Origin: Avena insularis
Lineage: Eukaryota; Streptophyta; Magnoliopsida; Poales; Poaceae
DNA: 64,000 nt
Direction: 5' to 3'
Assembly: GCA_023614405.1 (NCBI GenBank)
Contig: CM042693.1
Location: 155,760,731-155,824,730, forward strand
Shown here piece by piece: positions 31,796 through 41,385 of this stretch. Each line of letters opens with the position of its first letter. Position 1 is the stretch's first letter. A model generated the notes under the pieces. It saw only the letters and a program-made list of their open reading frames with translations. It did no database searches and had not been told where the DNA came from. The position numbers were made by a program, and so were the translations under genes.

Positions 31796-31921
31796 TCTAG
31801 TAATTTGACCAAAATATACACTATTTCTGCTGTCTTGGAGTACAAGATAGAAGAGGGAGACATCATCCTCTTCGACTTTAATCCAGATAGTGATGGAGGA
31901 CTATATCTGATCATGGTGGGG
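31796..31921 (+). pseudogene. Host exon fragment split by element 4, left part
   Basis: After an acceptor-like TTTAG the plus frame reads SSNLTKIYTISAVLEYKIEE, then GDIILFDFNPDSDGGLYLIM, up to element 4. Past the element (44480-44523) the same frame continues LRTTEDPAKSTY and stops. The L/K..EGD..LF......LY.I pattern resembles the end of a B3 domain, but the stretch is short; it could also belong to the preceding Mutator-like unit. Confidence 0.35.
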
Positions 31922-34900
31922 TGTAAGATCCCTCCTTTATAAAGGAAAAGGATCCCTGTGATTGCAATGCTAGTCCCTGCATCAATGCTAGCATCCATAG
32001 TTTAAGATGAAGTACACAGAAACAAAGGTCATTATTACAGTCATTCCAGAGACAAACATAGTCTTTACAACTCCAAGGCCACAGGCCTAGTACAAGAGTT
32101 TGAATAAGTAAATAAATAAAAGTCTTCATCTTCATGTGCCATAGGCAAACATGTTGAGTGTAGACTCATGACTCCTAATCCTCATCAGAGTAACCTGCAA
32201 CATCACAAGTTACAGCCACAATGGGTCAATACATTGGAATAGTATTGGCAAGTGATACCTTAGTATAATTTTGGTGGACTAGATACTATATGCAATTTGG
32301 CTAAGTGTAGCTTGGCTTGCTTTGCTCAAAATAGGTTTTGCCTATTAGTTGAGAACACTAAGTTTTTCTTTGTCAAAACTTTTCCCAAGGAACCACCAAT
32401 AGACATTCAGGTCCTTCACCCTTGTTCACCCACAAGTTTTACTTAGAAATTGGGATGAGGAGATTCTTGATAGCTTCCATGTCTTGATGCTCAAGTTGTC
32501 CTTTTCAAGGGACATGGCTAAGTACTTAGATTCTTCCATCTGTAGTGGTTGTGCACTTTCCCCACAGGCCTTGATTTTCACAAAGACAAGACCTTTCAGA
32601 AGCCTTCCCTTAGACCAAATGGACGCGCTCCAACCTATCATTCCCACTACCACCAACTGTCGAAATGGCTAAGTTCTAGCAACCTATATGATCCTGGCAG
32701 AGCCCATATTGCCAAGTGGCTGCACTAGAAGCTTCTTAACACTTGGCCTCTAAAATCTCTTTGTTCCTGGGTGGCTTTCCACAAGTGAGATACACAAGGT
32801 AAACCATAGAAATGGGCCTTGTGTAACCACTCAACATAAACCATTCCTTCCATTCCACCCAGGTGTTTCATTTACTTAGTTGTTTTATTAGGCAAAACAC
32901 AAGTCCAAAGACTTAGAAATATTTTCATCATAGCATGTATATTTCACCAACCCTTGGTTGCTACTAGCTAGGCTAAGCATGGCATAGATAAGCATCTTAA
33001 CTTAGAAATTTCTAGCAATTCTACAACTACTAGGATTTCCCAACGTGGCATATAAGCAAAATATAGCATGCAAGTCTAGCAAAATATTTCTAATGCTTAG
33101 TAGAAAATATAGGGATAAAAATATTCATGAAGCACCACTTGCCTTGGTAGTTTGGAGAGTAGCTACACTCCTCACAATCACAATCACTATTGGCACCAAA
33201 GTCTACACAAAGAATCATAGCCACAAATCACATACAAAACATATACAAACAAAAATATATGAATGCATGCAATATGATATGTGATGATTTTTAAAACTCA
33301 ACAAAGAAAGTGTACAGTACTGGTTCATAAACAAGTTAAAAACTTGCCAAACAACATTTATTTAAACCTTAAAACATTTCTCAAACAATTTATATACTCA
33401 AATTAGCCCTACACATGTTTATGTAAATAAAACCATTTTAACAGAAGCAAAACATTAAACACATTGCATATTTATAAAGGGCTTGCTCTCCTGATTCCAT
33501 TGATATAAAATTTGTCAAATTCTAACGTGGGGATCAAAAGTTATAGCTAAAACAAATTCAAACATCTAATAGATTGAAATCCTGTTTTTAAATCTAAACA
33601 GCTGCCACGCGTCTTAATCTGATTGGCCAGTACCGTTTCGCGTTGGATCATGCTTCTGAGCCGTTAGATCTACTTAATCTGCATGGCCCAAATCTACCTA
33701 TACCGCTTCGTTAAGTGATCTAATTTCACGCGCTGGATCCAAATCCAACGGTCCTAGATCAAACGACCATAGCTGGGCGGTGCTGGCGGTGGCTACTGGT
33801 GGCGGCGTGCTCGTCCTACGGCGGCGCGACGCTACAGGGGGTTCTAGGTTCGTCGGAGGCGCTTACCAGAACCATGGCGATGCACAGATGCTCAACCTGG
33901 CGACGGCTTGGCAAGGGGCGCACGGACACGGTTGCACGGGCTCATCGGAGTTGCTGGCGGCGTCGGGCTTGGGTGGACGACGACGTTGGGGACGCTCCTT
34001 GTCACCCTAGCATGCACAAACGACATCAGGAGATGCACAAGACTACGGCGAACATGATCGTGTGAATCAGAGGCAGAGTCGAACAAGGGGCTCACCGAAT
34101 TTGATCGCCAGAGTTGAGGACGTCGTCGGAACCTTGCTGTGCTTGTTGAAGACGACGACCTGGGGCAGTACAGGACGAACTAGTGGTGTCAGAAGGTGCG
34201 CAAGGAAGTTGTGAAGCGGCTCGTATGAACCAGAGGGAGAGGGGCGCACGGGGCTCACCGGGATTGGTCGCCGGAGTGAGCTCTGTCTGCGGTCTGCGAG
34301 GATGATTATGGGCGACTGGTGGCGGAGAGGTGGTGCTTGGTGAGAGGAAATGGCCGCGGTGCAGAGGGGGTCTTATAGCCAGAGCGGGGGCGAGGATCGC
34401 ACGCGGTATCAAGGGAATTTAAGCGAGGAATCAACGCAGCAGTGAAGGGCGGAGGAAACGGCCGGCGACGTGGTCGTGGGCGCGATTTGGGGAAGATGAG
34501 GATGAGCTGGCGAGGTCCACCAGTCAGCGAGTGAAACAGAGAGGGGGTGGGGTCCTGGCATCAGTCACTCAGTGGGCTCGTCCGCGAGTGAGAGAGAGAG
34601 GGGGAACCCGGGTGGGCTTACTGCGCTGGATTCGTAGTTGGGCCAGATAGGTGGCGCTGGCCTTTTTCTATTTCTTTTCTCCTTTTCTTTTTCTGTTTTG
34701 ATTTTCTGAAATGATTTTCAAATCCAAATCAAATGAGTTTGAATTCAAATCTTCTCTAGGTTTTTATATTGCAAACCTTGCACTCAAATGTGTGTCAAAC
34801 ACTACTGTTTATTCAAAACACTTTGATCAAATGAAAAAAAAAACCAAGCCTTTATGTGATATATACAATAGGCATAATATTGGTATTATTTACTTATTTT

Positions 34901-35122
34901 GTTTTGAAACTTTGTTCAAACTTTTGATGGTGCCTAAGTTTGAATTTCAAACCTTACTGAATCAAAACAAGTACTCTTCTCATTGGAAGATAGCACTAAG
35001 GCTAGAGCAACTTACATGAAATGATAAGCATATATGCTTCTGTTTTGAAAATGAAAACTTATATGATCATGGATGCATGGATGATATGCATGAGTTTAAA
35101 ACATGATTTTAGGGATGTTACA
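31922..35122 (-). repeat. Element 4 3' LTR
   Basis: 3201 bp, TGTAAGATCCC...GGGATGTTACA. Relative to the 5' LTR it retains a segment of about 48 bp near 32740-32790 and extra GC-rich sequence near 33780-33890 that the partner lacks. Confidence 0.95.
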
Positions 35123-35146
35123 AATCTAACCCCCTTAAGGTGAATC
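35123..35146 (-). other. Element 4 polypurine tract
   Basis: Minus strand AAGGGGGTTAGATT next to the 3' LTR; a second purine-rich run (GGGAGAGATT) lies just upstream in element sense. Confidence 0.75.
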
Positions 35147-35149
35147 TCT

Positions 35150-35294
35150 CCCTCGAGATTCGGATTGGCTAGCAAATAGGTGAGGGTGGTCTTTCCGAAG
35201 ATCATCTTCTCTTTCCCATGTTGCTTCCTCTTCGGAATGATGGTTCCACTGCACTTTGCAAAACTTGATAGTCTTAGTTTGTGTGACTCTTTAT
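35150..35294 (-). pseudogene. Element 4 chromodomain
   Basis: After a TAA (35292-35294) that follows [11 protein letters not shown], the same minus frame continues with KTIKFCKVQWNHHSEEEATW then EREDDLRKDHPHLF. This is a chromodomain with aromatic and acidic positions like those of element 3. One stop codon cuts it off the integrase, so this copy would make a tailless integrase unless the stop is read through. Confidence 0.85.
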
Positions 35295-37405
35295 GCAGTC
35301 TCAAGAATCTTGATAGGCTTCTCCTCATAAGTGAGATCACTTTCCAATTGTACTTCCTCCAAAGGTATAATATCCTTCAAAGAAGTTTCTTCCATTTCTG
35401 GATGGCACTTTTTAAGCTGACTCACATGAAACACATTATGAACAGCTGATAAAGACTCTGGCAATTCTATCTCATAAGCAACTTCCCCTTTGCGACTCAG
35501 AATCTTGAATGGTCCGACATATCTTGGTGCCAACTTTCCTTTGACTCCGAATCTCTTCACTCCATGAAGTGGTGACACTCTAAGATAAGCTCTATCACCA
35601 ACTTCGTAGGTGACTTCTCTACACTTAGGATCTGCGTAGCTTTTCTGTCGGGACTGTGCTATCTTCAATCTGTCCTTAACCAACTTGACCTTCTCTTCGG
35701 CTTCTTTGATAAGTTCTGGTCCGAACAAACTTCTTTCTCCCACACCATTCCATAACAATGGGGTGGTACACTTTCTCCCGTAGAGAAACTCAAATGGTGC
35801 CATCTCAATGCTGGCTTGATAGCTGTTGTTATAAGAAAATTCTGCGTAAGGAAGACTTTCATCCCAACTGGCTCCATAGTCTAGGGCACATGCCCTCAAC
35901 ATGTCTTCAAGAATCTGATTAGTCCTTTCTGTCTGTCCATCAGTTTGAGGATGAAAAGCAGTACTGAATTCCAACCTCGTTCCCAATGACTCATGTAGCT
36001 GTCTCCAAAAATGGGAAGTGAATTGAGTTCCCCTATCAGACACGATACTCTTGGGCACTCCATGTAGACACACAATTCTACTTATATAGATCTTGGCCAA
36101 CTTAGCACTTGTATAGGTTGTCTTCACGGGTATGAAATGAGCCACTTTAGTTAGGCGATCCACTACTACCCAAATAGAATCATATCCTGACCGGGTCCTT
36201 GGTAATCCGGTAATGAAATCTATACCAATCTTGTCCCACTTCCAATCAGGAATAGGTAGTGGTTGAAGCAAACCTGCTGGTTTCTGATGTTCCGCTTTCA
36301 CTCTACTACACACATCACACAAAGTAATATGTTCGGCGATGTCCTTCTTGAGGTTATTCCACCAAAATCTTTCCTTCATGTCCATGTACATTTTGGTGTT
36401 ACCCAGATGAATGGAATACGGTGAGTTGTGTGCTTCTTGCAAAATCATTTTCCGAAGCTCCGGATCTTGTGGAACACTGATATGTTTCCCATGCCATAAA
36501 GTACCCTGTTCGTCTTCATGGAATCCTTTGGCTTTTCCTTTGCCAATCTTTTCTTTAATTTCTTCAATTTCCTTATCAATCTTCTGGGCTTCTTTGATCT
36601 TGCACAACAGAGTGGGTTGAACATCCAAAGACATGAGATGTCCTTCGGGCACAATCTCCAATCTGAGATCTCTAAATTGGGCACACAAATCATCGGGCAA
36701 TTCTCCCTTGGTAAGGCCATTCACAAAAACCTTACGGCTTAGAGCATCCGCTACAAGATTTGCTTTACCGGGATGGTATTTCAAACTTAAGTCATAGTCC
36801 TTGATGAGTTCTAGCCACCTTCTTTGTCTCATGTTAATTTCTTTCTGGGTGAAGATGTACTTCAAACTCTTGTGATCTGTGAACACTTCACAACGTTTTC
36901 CCAAAAGATAATGTCTCCATGTTTTGAGTGCATGGACAATAGAGGATAACTCCAAATCATGAGTAGGATAGTTCACTTCATGAGTTTTGAGTTGTCTCGA
37001 GGCATAAGCCACAACTTTCCCTTCTTGCATAAGTACTGCACCCAAACCATGATGAGATGCATCACAATACACTTGGAAATCATTCTCCAAATCAGGCAGA
37101 CATAAGACTGGTGTTGTCACAAGTCTCTTCTTCAATTCCTGAAAGCTGAGTTCACAACCTTCAGACCAAGAAAATTTCTTGTCTTTCTTTAGCAATTCTG
37201 TCATGGGTTTTGCTACCTTGGAGAAATTCTCAATGAACCTTCTGTAGTAACCTGCTAAGCCAAGGAAACTACGAACTTCTTTCACTGACTTGGGAGATTC
37301 CCATTCAGTTACAGCTAAAACTTTAGCAGGATCAACTGCTACACCATCTCCTGACACAACGTGTCCAAGAAATCCAACTTCATTTAGCCAGAATTCACAC
37401 TTCAT
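35291..37405 (-). CDS. Element 4 RNase H and integrase
   Basis: Uninterrupted 704-codon frame. Residues 1-100: RT thumb ([40 protein letters not shown]). About 105-220: RNase H ([56 protein letters not shown]). About 325-375: integrase zinc region ([11 protein letters not shown]...[11 protein letters not shown]). About 395-560: DDE core ([45 protein letters not shown]). About 620-680: GPY/F module ([27 protein letters not shown]). It starts inside the thumb because a deletion removed the join with RT. All integrase and RNase H catalytic residues appear present. Confidence 0.92.
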   Translation of the reverse strand: MKCEFWLNEVGFLGHVVSGDGVAVDPAKVLAVTEWESPKSVKEVRSFLGLAGYYRRFIENFSKVAKPMTELLKKDKKFSWSEGCELSFQELKKRLVTTPVLCLPDLENDFQVYCDASHHGLGAVLMQEGKVVAYASRQLKTHEVNYPTHDLELSSIVHALKTWRHYLLGKRCEVFTDHKSLKYIFTQKEINMRQRRWLELIKDYDLSLKYHPGKANLVADALSRKVFVNGLTKGELPDDLCAQFRDLRLEIVPEGHLMSLDVQPTLLCKIKEAQKIDKEIEEIKEKIGKGKAKGFHEDEQGTLWHGKHISVPQDPELRKMILQEAHNSPYSIHLGNTKMYMDMKERFWWNNLKKDIAEHITLCDVCSRVKAEHQKPAGLLQPLPIPDWKWDKIGIDFITGLPRTRSGYDSIWVVVDRLTKVAHFIPVKTTYTSAKLAKIYISRIVCLHGVPKSIVSDRGTQFTSHFWRQLHESLGTRLEFSTAFHPQTDGQTERTNQILEDMLRACALDYGASWDESLPYAEFSYNNSYQASIEMAPFEFLYGRKCTTPLLWNGVGERSLFGPELIKEAEEKVKLVKDRLKIAQSRQKSYADPKCREVTYEVGDRAYLRVSPLHGVKRFGVKGKLAPRYVGPFKILSRKGEVAYEIELPESLSAVHNVFHVSQLKKCHPEMEETSLKDIIPLEEVQLESDLTYEEKPIKILETA

Positions 37406-38009
37406 GCTCTTTTTTGCTCTTGGAGTAGACTAAAATGTCATCGATGAAAACGACAACAAACTTATCAAGGAATTCCATGAACACCTTGTTCATCATATTC
37501 ATAAAGTATGCTGGGGCATTGGTCAAACCAAACGGCATCACGGTATACTCATACAATCCATACCTTGTGGTGAAAGCTGTCTTAGGTATGTCTTGCTCCC
37601 TTATCTTGAGCTGAAAATAACCTGACCGGAGATCAATCTTTGAGAACACACAAGCTCCTTCTAACTGATCAAACAAGTCATTGATTCTAGGCAAAGGATA
37701 TTTGTTCTTGATAGTCACCTCATTGAGTGAACGGTAATCTATGCATAACCTTTGACTTCTATCTTTCTTCTCCACAAACAAAACTGGGGCCCCCCAAGAT
37801 GAAGAACTTGATTGAATAAAACCTTTCTGCAACTTCTCTCCAAGTTGTTTCTTGAGCTCTTTCAGTTCATCAACTGACATCTTGTACGGTCTCTTTGCTA
37901 TTGGTCCAGATCCTGGTAGCAAATCAATAAGGAACTCCACATCTCTATCTGGTGGCATTCCCGGCAATTCTTCCGGAAACACATCCGGATATTCACTCAC
38001 AATTGGCAC
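37395..38009 (-). CDS. Element 4 reverse transcriptase, 3' truncated
   Basis: 204-codon frame covering the RT fingers and palm: [80 protein letters not shown] and [20 protein letters not shown]. The active-site F-I-D-D is intact. Where relatives continue for some 20 residues into the thumb, this copy jumps from KKEHE to KCEFWLNEV in another frame, showing a deletion at about 37400-37410. It overlaps the downstream frame by 11 bases. Confidence 0.92.
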   Translation of the reverse strand: MPIVSEYPDVFPEELPGMPPDRDVEFLIDLLPGSGPIAKRPYKMSVDELKELKKQLGEKLQKGFIQSSSSSWGAPVLFVEKKDRSQRLCIDYRSLNEVTIKNKYPLPRINDLFDQLEGACVFSKIDLRSGYFQLKIREQDIPKTAFTTRYGLYEYTVMPFGLTNAPAYFMNMMNKVFMEFLDKFVVVFIDDILVYSKSKKEHEV

Positions 38010-38014
38010 GCTGT

Positions 38015-38311
38015 CTATGCTAACCCCTTAAGAGAATTTAGCTTACTCCCTTTTGATTCAAAGTTAGACTTGAATTTAATCCGTTTAATTTCTGGGGTTG
38101 TGAGTGCAACAGTACGATTAGCACAATCTAGTACTCCTTCATACTTAGCCATCCAATCCATTCCCAATATTACGTCCAGTCCTTGGGAATCTAGGATTAT
38201 CAGACTCACTGGAAACTTATGCTTTCCAAAGTCTATTACTAGATCCTGGCATCCAAGACTTACTATCATATCTCCACCTGGAGAACTAACTTTTATTGGA
38301 CACCCAATGTT
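38015..38311 (-). pseudogene. Element 4 protease, C-terminal part
   Basis: In frame with gag after the TAA at 38312-38314: NIGCPIKVSSPGGD, then LGCQDLVIDFGKHKFPVSLI, then LDVILGMDWMAKYEGVLDC. These are the flap and C-terminal strand of the clan AA retropepsin. A one-base shift near 38020 separates it from the RT frame. Confidence 0.83.
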
Positions 38312-39547
38312 TTAAGTTGGAAACCCATTTCTATCAACAAATGCTTTTGATATGAATGAATGCGATGCTCCAGTATCAAAAAGAACAAATGCTGGAATTG
38401 AATTGAGTCTGAACTTACCAGCAACAGCATCAGGCTCCTCATTGATTTCCTCCACATTGATGTGGTTCACTTGTCCCTTCTGAAAAGGGTTGGGCTTGTT
38501 GGGTCCTCCAACTTTCTTTTCTGGGCATTCATTTGCATAATGCCCCATCTTCTTGCACTTGAAGCATTCAACCTGACTAATGTCCTTCTTGACAGGCTGG
38601 CTTCCACTTCCACTTCCATTACCACTGTGGTGGCTCTTATATCCACCCTTGTGGTTCTTGTACTTGTCATTGTCATGACTACTGTGATGCTTGTTGTCAT
38701 GACGGTTGTGGTTGTGGTTATTGTTGAATTTCCCATGCTTGCGGGATCCTGAGCTTCCGCTATCATCATAATGGGAACGCTTGTGAGACGATCCCGAGCT
38801 ATGCTTGTCAGAGTGCTTTCTCTTCCCGCTTTCAACTTGCTTCATTTTGCTCTCCAAAATAGCAGCCTTATCACAGAGAGACTGATAAGTGGGAACATAG
38901 GCCACTGATAGCTGCAAGTTCAGTTTATCATTCAGCCCTTCAAGGAACTTTTCCTTCCTCTTAGCATCAGTGTCAACTTCATCCGGTGCATAACGTGCTA
39001 GATTGTTGAACTCCTCAATATATTCTGCCACGCTGCGGCGGCGCTGCTTCAGATTATGGAACTCTTTCTTTTTCAGACTCATCACTCCAGATGAGATATG
39101 AGTAGTGCGAAATCCATCCTCAAAGATAGCCCATGTCACATCTTCTATGGGAGTGGTGATCTGGAAGTTATCCCACCAAGTGGCGGCTGGTCCTTCTAGC
39201 AAATTTGCTGCAAATCTGACCTTTTCTGCATCAGTACAGCCCACAGTTACCAAGTCCTTGTTCACAGAGCGTAGCCAATCATTGGCCACCATGGTATCAG
39301 TTGTTCCTAAGAACTTTGCTGGCCTCAATCTCAAGAACCTGGTAAGCATGTCAAAACCCGGTGGGTTGTTGTTGTTGTTTTTGTTGTTGTTGTTGTTGTT
39401 ATTGTTATTGTTGTTATTGTTGTTGTTTTGGTTCTGGATGAACATCGTCATCATTTGCATTAGCCGAGTCTGAGCTTTCATCATTTGCTGCATTTCTGGA
39501 GTGATGTTGTTGTTGTTGGGGTTGGGATTGGCACGACGAGGAGGCAT
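38312..39547 (-). CDS. Element 4 gag and protease start
   Basis: ATG at 39547 (MPPRRANPNPNNNN) is chosen over the upstream in-frame ATG because it matches the start of chromovirus gags. Residues 15-65 include a homopolymeric Asn run encoded by a (GTT)n microsatellite on the printed strand. The capsid-like domain spans about 70-240 (ANDWLRSVNKDLVTVGCTDA, WWDNFQITTPIEDVTWAIFE, EYIEEFNNLARYAPDEVDTD). A long His/Ser/Lys-rich linker follows, then the zinc knuckle CFKCKKMGHYANEC (C-X2-C-X4-H-X4-C). The protease active site is AFVLFDTGASHSFISKAF. The frame ends at TAA 38312-38314 inside the protease. Confidence 0.9.
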   Translation of the reverse strand: MPPRRANPNPNNNNITPEMQQMMKAQTRLMQMMTMFIQNQNNNNNNNNNNNNNNNKNNNNNPPGFDMLTRFLRLRPAKFLGTTDTMVANDWLRSVNKDLVTVGCTDAEKVRFAANLLEGPAATWWDNFQITTPIEDVTWAIFEDGFRTTHISSGVMSLKKKEFHNLKQRRRSVAEYIEEFNNLARYAPDEVDTDAKRKEKFLEGLNDKLNLQLSVAYVPTYQSLCDKAAILESKMKQVESGKRKHSDKHSSGSSHKRSHYDDSGSSGSRKHGKFNNNHNHNRHDNKHHSSHDNDKYKNHKGGYKSHHSGNGSGSGSQPVKKDISQVECFKCKKMGHYANECPEKKVGGPNKPNPFQKGQVNHINVEEINEEPDAVAGKFRLNSIPAFVLFDTGASHSFISKAFVDRNGFPT

Positions 39548-39794
39548 CTGTGGTTTGTTCAATAGAGATAATAATGAGATACCCATAGATGCTTTCATGC
39601 ACAATACATCACATAAACAATCACAAAACATGCATCACAATAATAAAAGTTCAACAACAAAAATGACAAGTTTGCAAAGTAAACACACCAATAACAAGCC
39701 ATCCACATGTTGGATGGTCATTATGACACAAATAAAGTATGATATATAAACAATAAATGAGTAGTCAACTCTACTCCTCGGCATCAACCTCCTC

Positions 39795-40580
39795 CTAAAC
39801 AAAGGTAAGACCGGCATTCTCCATTGCGGTCTTGTATTCCTCGACATTGGCGGTCAAGGTCTCTACTTTGGCTTTGAGAGCCCTCTTCTGAGAACGAAGC
39901 CTCTCAATCACCGTCTGCTGATGCTCGAGCTCGAAGTCCTTGGCCTGTAGTTCTTCAGTCATGTCCCGAATCCTCTTGTTCCTATACTGGACTCGCTTCT
40001 CCTGACTCTTGAACTTTCTGTCCTGGCTCTCGAACTTTGCCTCCATCTCCTTGACTATCTCATCTTTCTCCGCGAAGAGCTTGTCCTTCTCGCGAAGCTG
40101 CACCTGGAGTTCGTCATTGTTGAGCATGACGTTGGTCCTATCAGTGTCCACGTGCCTAATGAGAGCCTCTAAGTCCTGGAGGTATAGACGAAGCGGCTCT
40201 GCTGTCACCCTCGAAGTGTCCTCGAAGTCGATGGCCTCTCCATCCTCATCACGTCTACCAAAGACGTGGAAGTGAGTACCTCTAACCTGTCGAGAGTGTC
40301 TCCCTAGCAGACATCCTATCAGATCCTGCATGACTACCTCAAGGCCTCTCTCCTTGTCATCGTGCATGAGCTTGAAGATGATAGCCTCCATGGTAGGCTC
40401 AGTCTAGCGTCCGGGCTGATTGACCTTGAAACCCCAAAGGTCTTTCCTCTCAAACTTGGTGAGGGGAAGTACCATGATGGTAGGAAGAGGGAGATTGAGC
40501 AAAGTAGTGAGCTCAACAATACGAGGACCAAATCGAGTTCCCTGGAACTCCTCAACAGTGCTGATGGTAACATTAGGCAT
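39795..40580 (-). pseudogene. Element 4 ORF0 (extra ORF upstream of gag)
   Basis: Minus frame from ATG 40580 (MPNVTISTVEEFQGTRFGPR) to TAG 39795, about 261 codons with one internal TAG at 40404-40406. From 40391 it is open for 198 codons. Middle: LIGCLLGRHSRQVRGTHFHV then FGRRDEDGE. The C-terminal 120 residues are a long predicted coiled coil (LREKDKLFAEKDEIVKEMEA, ELEHQQTVIERLRSQKRALK). It shares Q(V/I)(R/K)GT.F...RRD with element 3 ORF0 at the same place. Same strand as gag, separated from it by about 250 bp, so it would be translated from a separate or spliced message. No nucleic-acid enzyme motif is visible. Confidence 0.72.
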
Positions 40581-40859
40581 CTATTTATAAGATAGAAAAA
40601 GTTAGAACAACACAATTTAAGATAAAACACAAGGCAAAGCATCACATACATATCCTTGGAAATCAAAACACACAAGTCATGGTATACATGGATCCATTAC
40701 AACAACCAAGGTTCAACTTATTTTAAGCAACATTTGGAAAATAAGGTGATAAGTGGTGGTCCAACTAACGAAGTATGCTTACAATCCTATCTCACTAGAT
40801 ATGTTGGCTAACACAATATTTCTAGAAGCAATCACTCTCTCTTGAGCACATGACTCCAT

Positions 40860-41286
40860 CACTCAGTCTATAATGTCTCCTCTTGAGGTTTGGTTGGTAG
40901 CCTCCAACTCTTGGGTATGTTTCTTCTATTCTTTTAGGCTATTTTGGATGTTGAACATTCTGCACTTGACTCTTTCACCAAGTTCTTTGATGGTCTTCCA
41001 AGCTGCATCCGTTCCTGAGTCAAAGAATGTAGGGTGCATCACTAAATTGGTGAACATGCAGAATCCTGAGTCCTTTGTGGTTGTCTTCCTTGTTTTTATA
41101 CAAGTGAAGTTGCACCCACCAGTACTCAACTCCTTCATCCATCACAGGAAAACCTTTGTACATAGCTGCACCATGTATTTCCATTGCAACCATGAGGTCC
41201 TTGAGAGCCTTGGGGAATTATGTCTCACACTCCAAAGTAATTGTCATGAGTGGTCCTTTCCTCACGGCTTCGTTGATGGAGTTCAT
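40860..41286 (-). pseudogene. Decayed ORF between PBS and ORF0 of element 4
   Basis: From ATG 41286 the minus frame reads MNSINEAVRKGPLMTITLEC, a TAA, then ALKDLMVAMEIHGAAMYKGF and EYWWVQLHLYKNKEDNHKGL. It shifts by one base near 41035 to FFDSGTDAAWKTIKELGERV. The composition is protein-like in all blocks, suggesting a decayed exon, perhaps the first exon of ORF0. I do not recognise the family. Confidence 0.45.
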
Positions 41287-41370
41287 CTACAATTAGAGAT
41301 GAGAAAGAAGATTAGAAAAGTTTACTTAGTGGTTTCCAATCCTAGGGTCATAATCCTACAGGAAACACAG

Positions 41371-41383
41371 TGCTCTGATACCA
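41371..41383 (-). other. Element 4 primer-binding site (iMet)
   Basis: Minus strand TGGTATCAGAGCA, exact match to the 3' end complement of initiator-methionine tRNA, two bases from the 5' LTR. Confidence 0.95.
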
Positions 41384-41385
41384 TC

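Noticed and set aside
38462..39473. Plus-strand hydrophobic ORFs (VVVLALISTLVVLVL type, poly-Leu)
   Set aside because: They are the complement of the gag His/Lys linker and of the poly-Asn (GTT)n tract.
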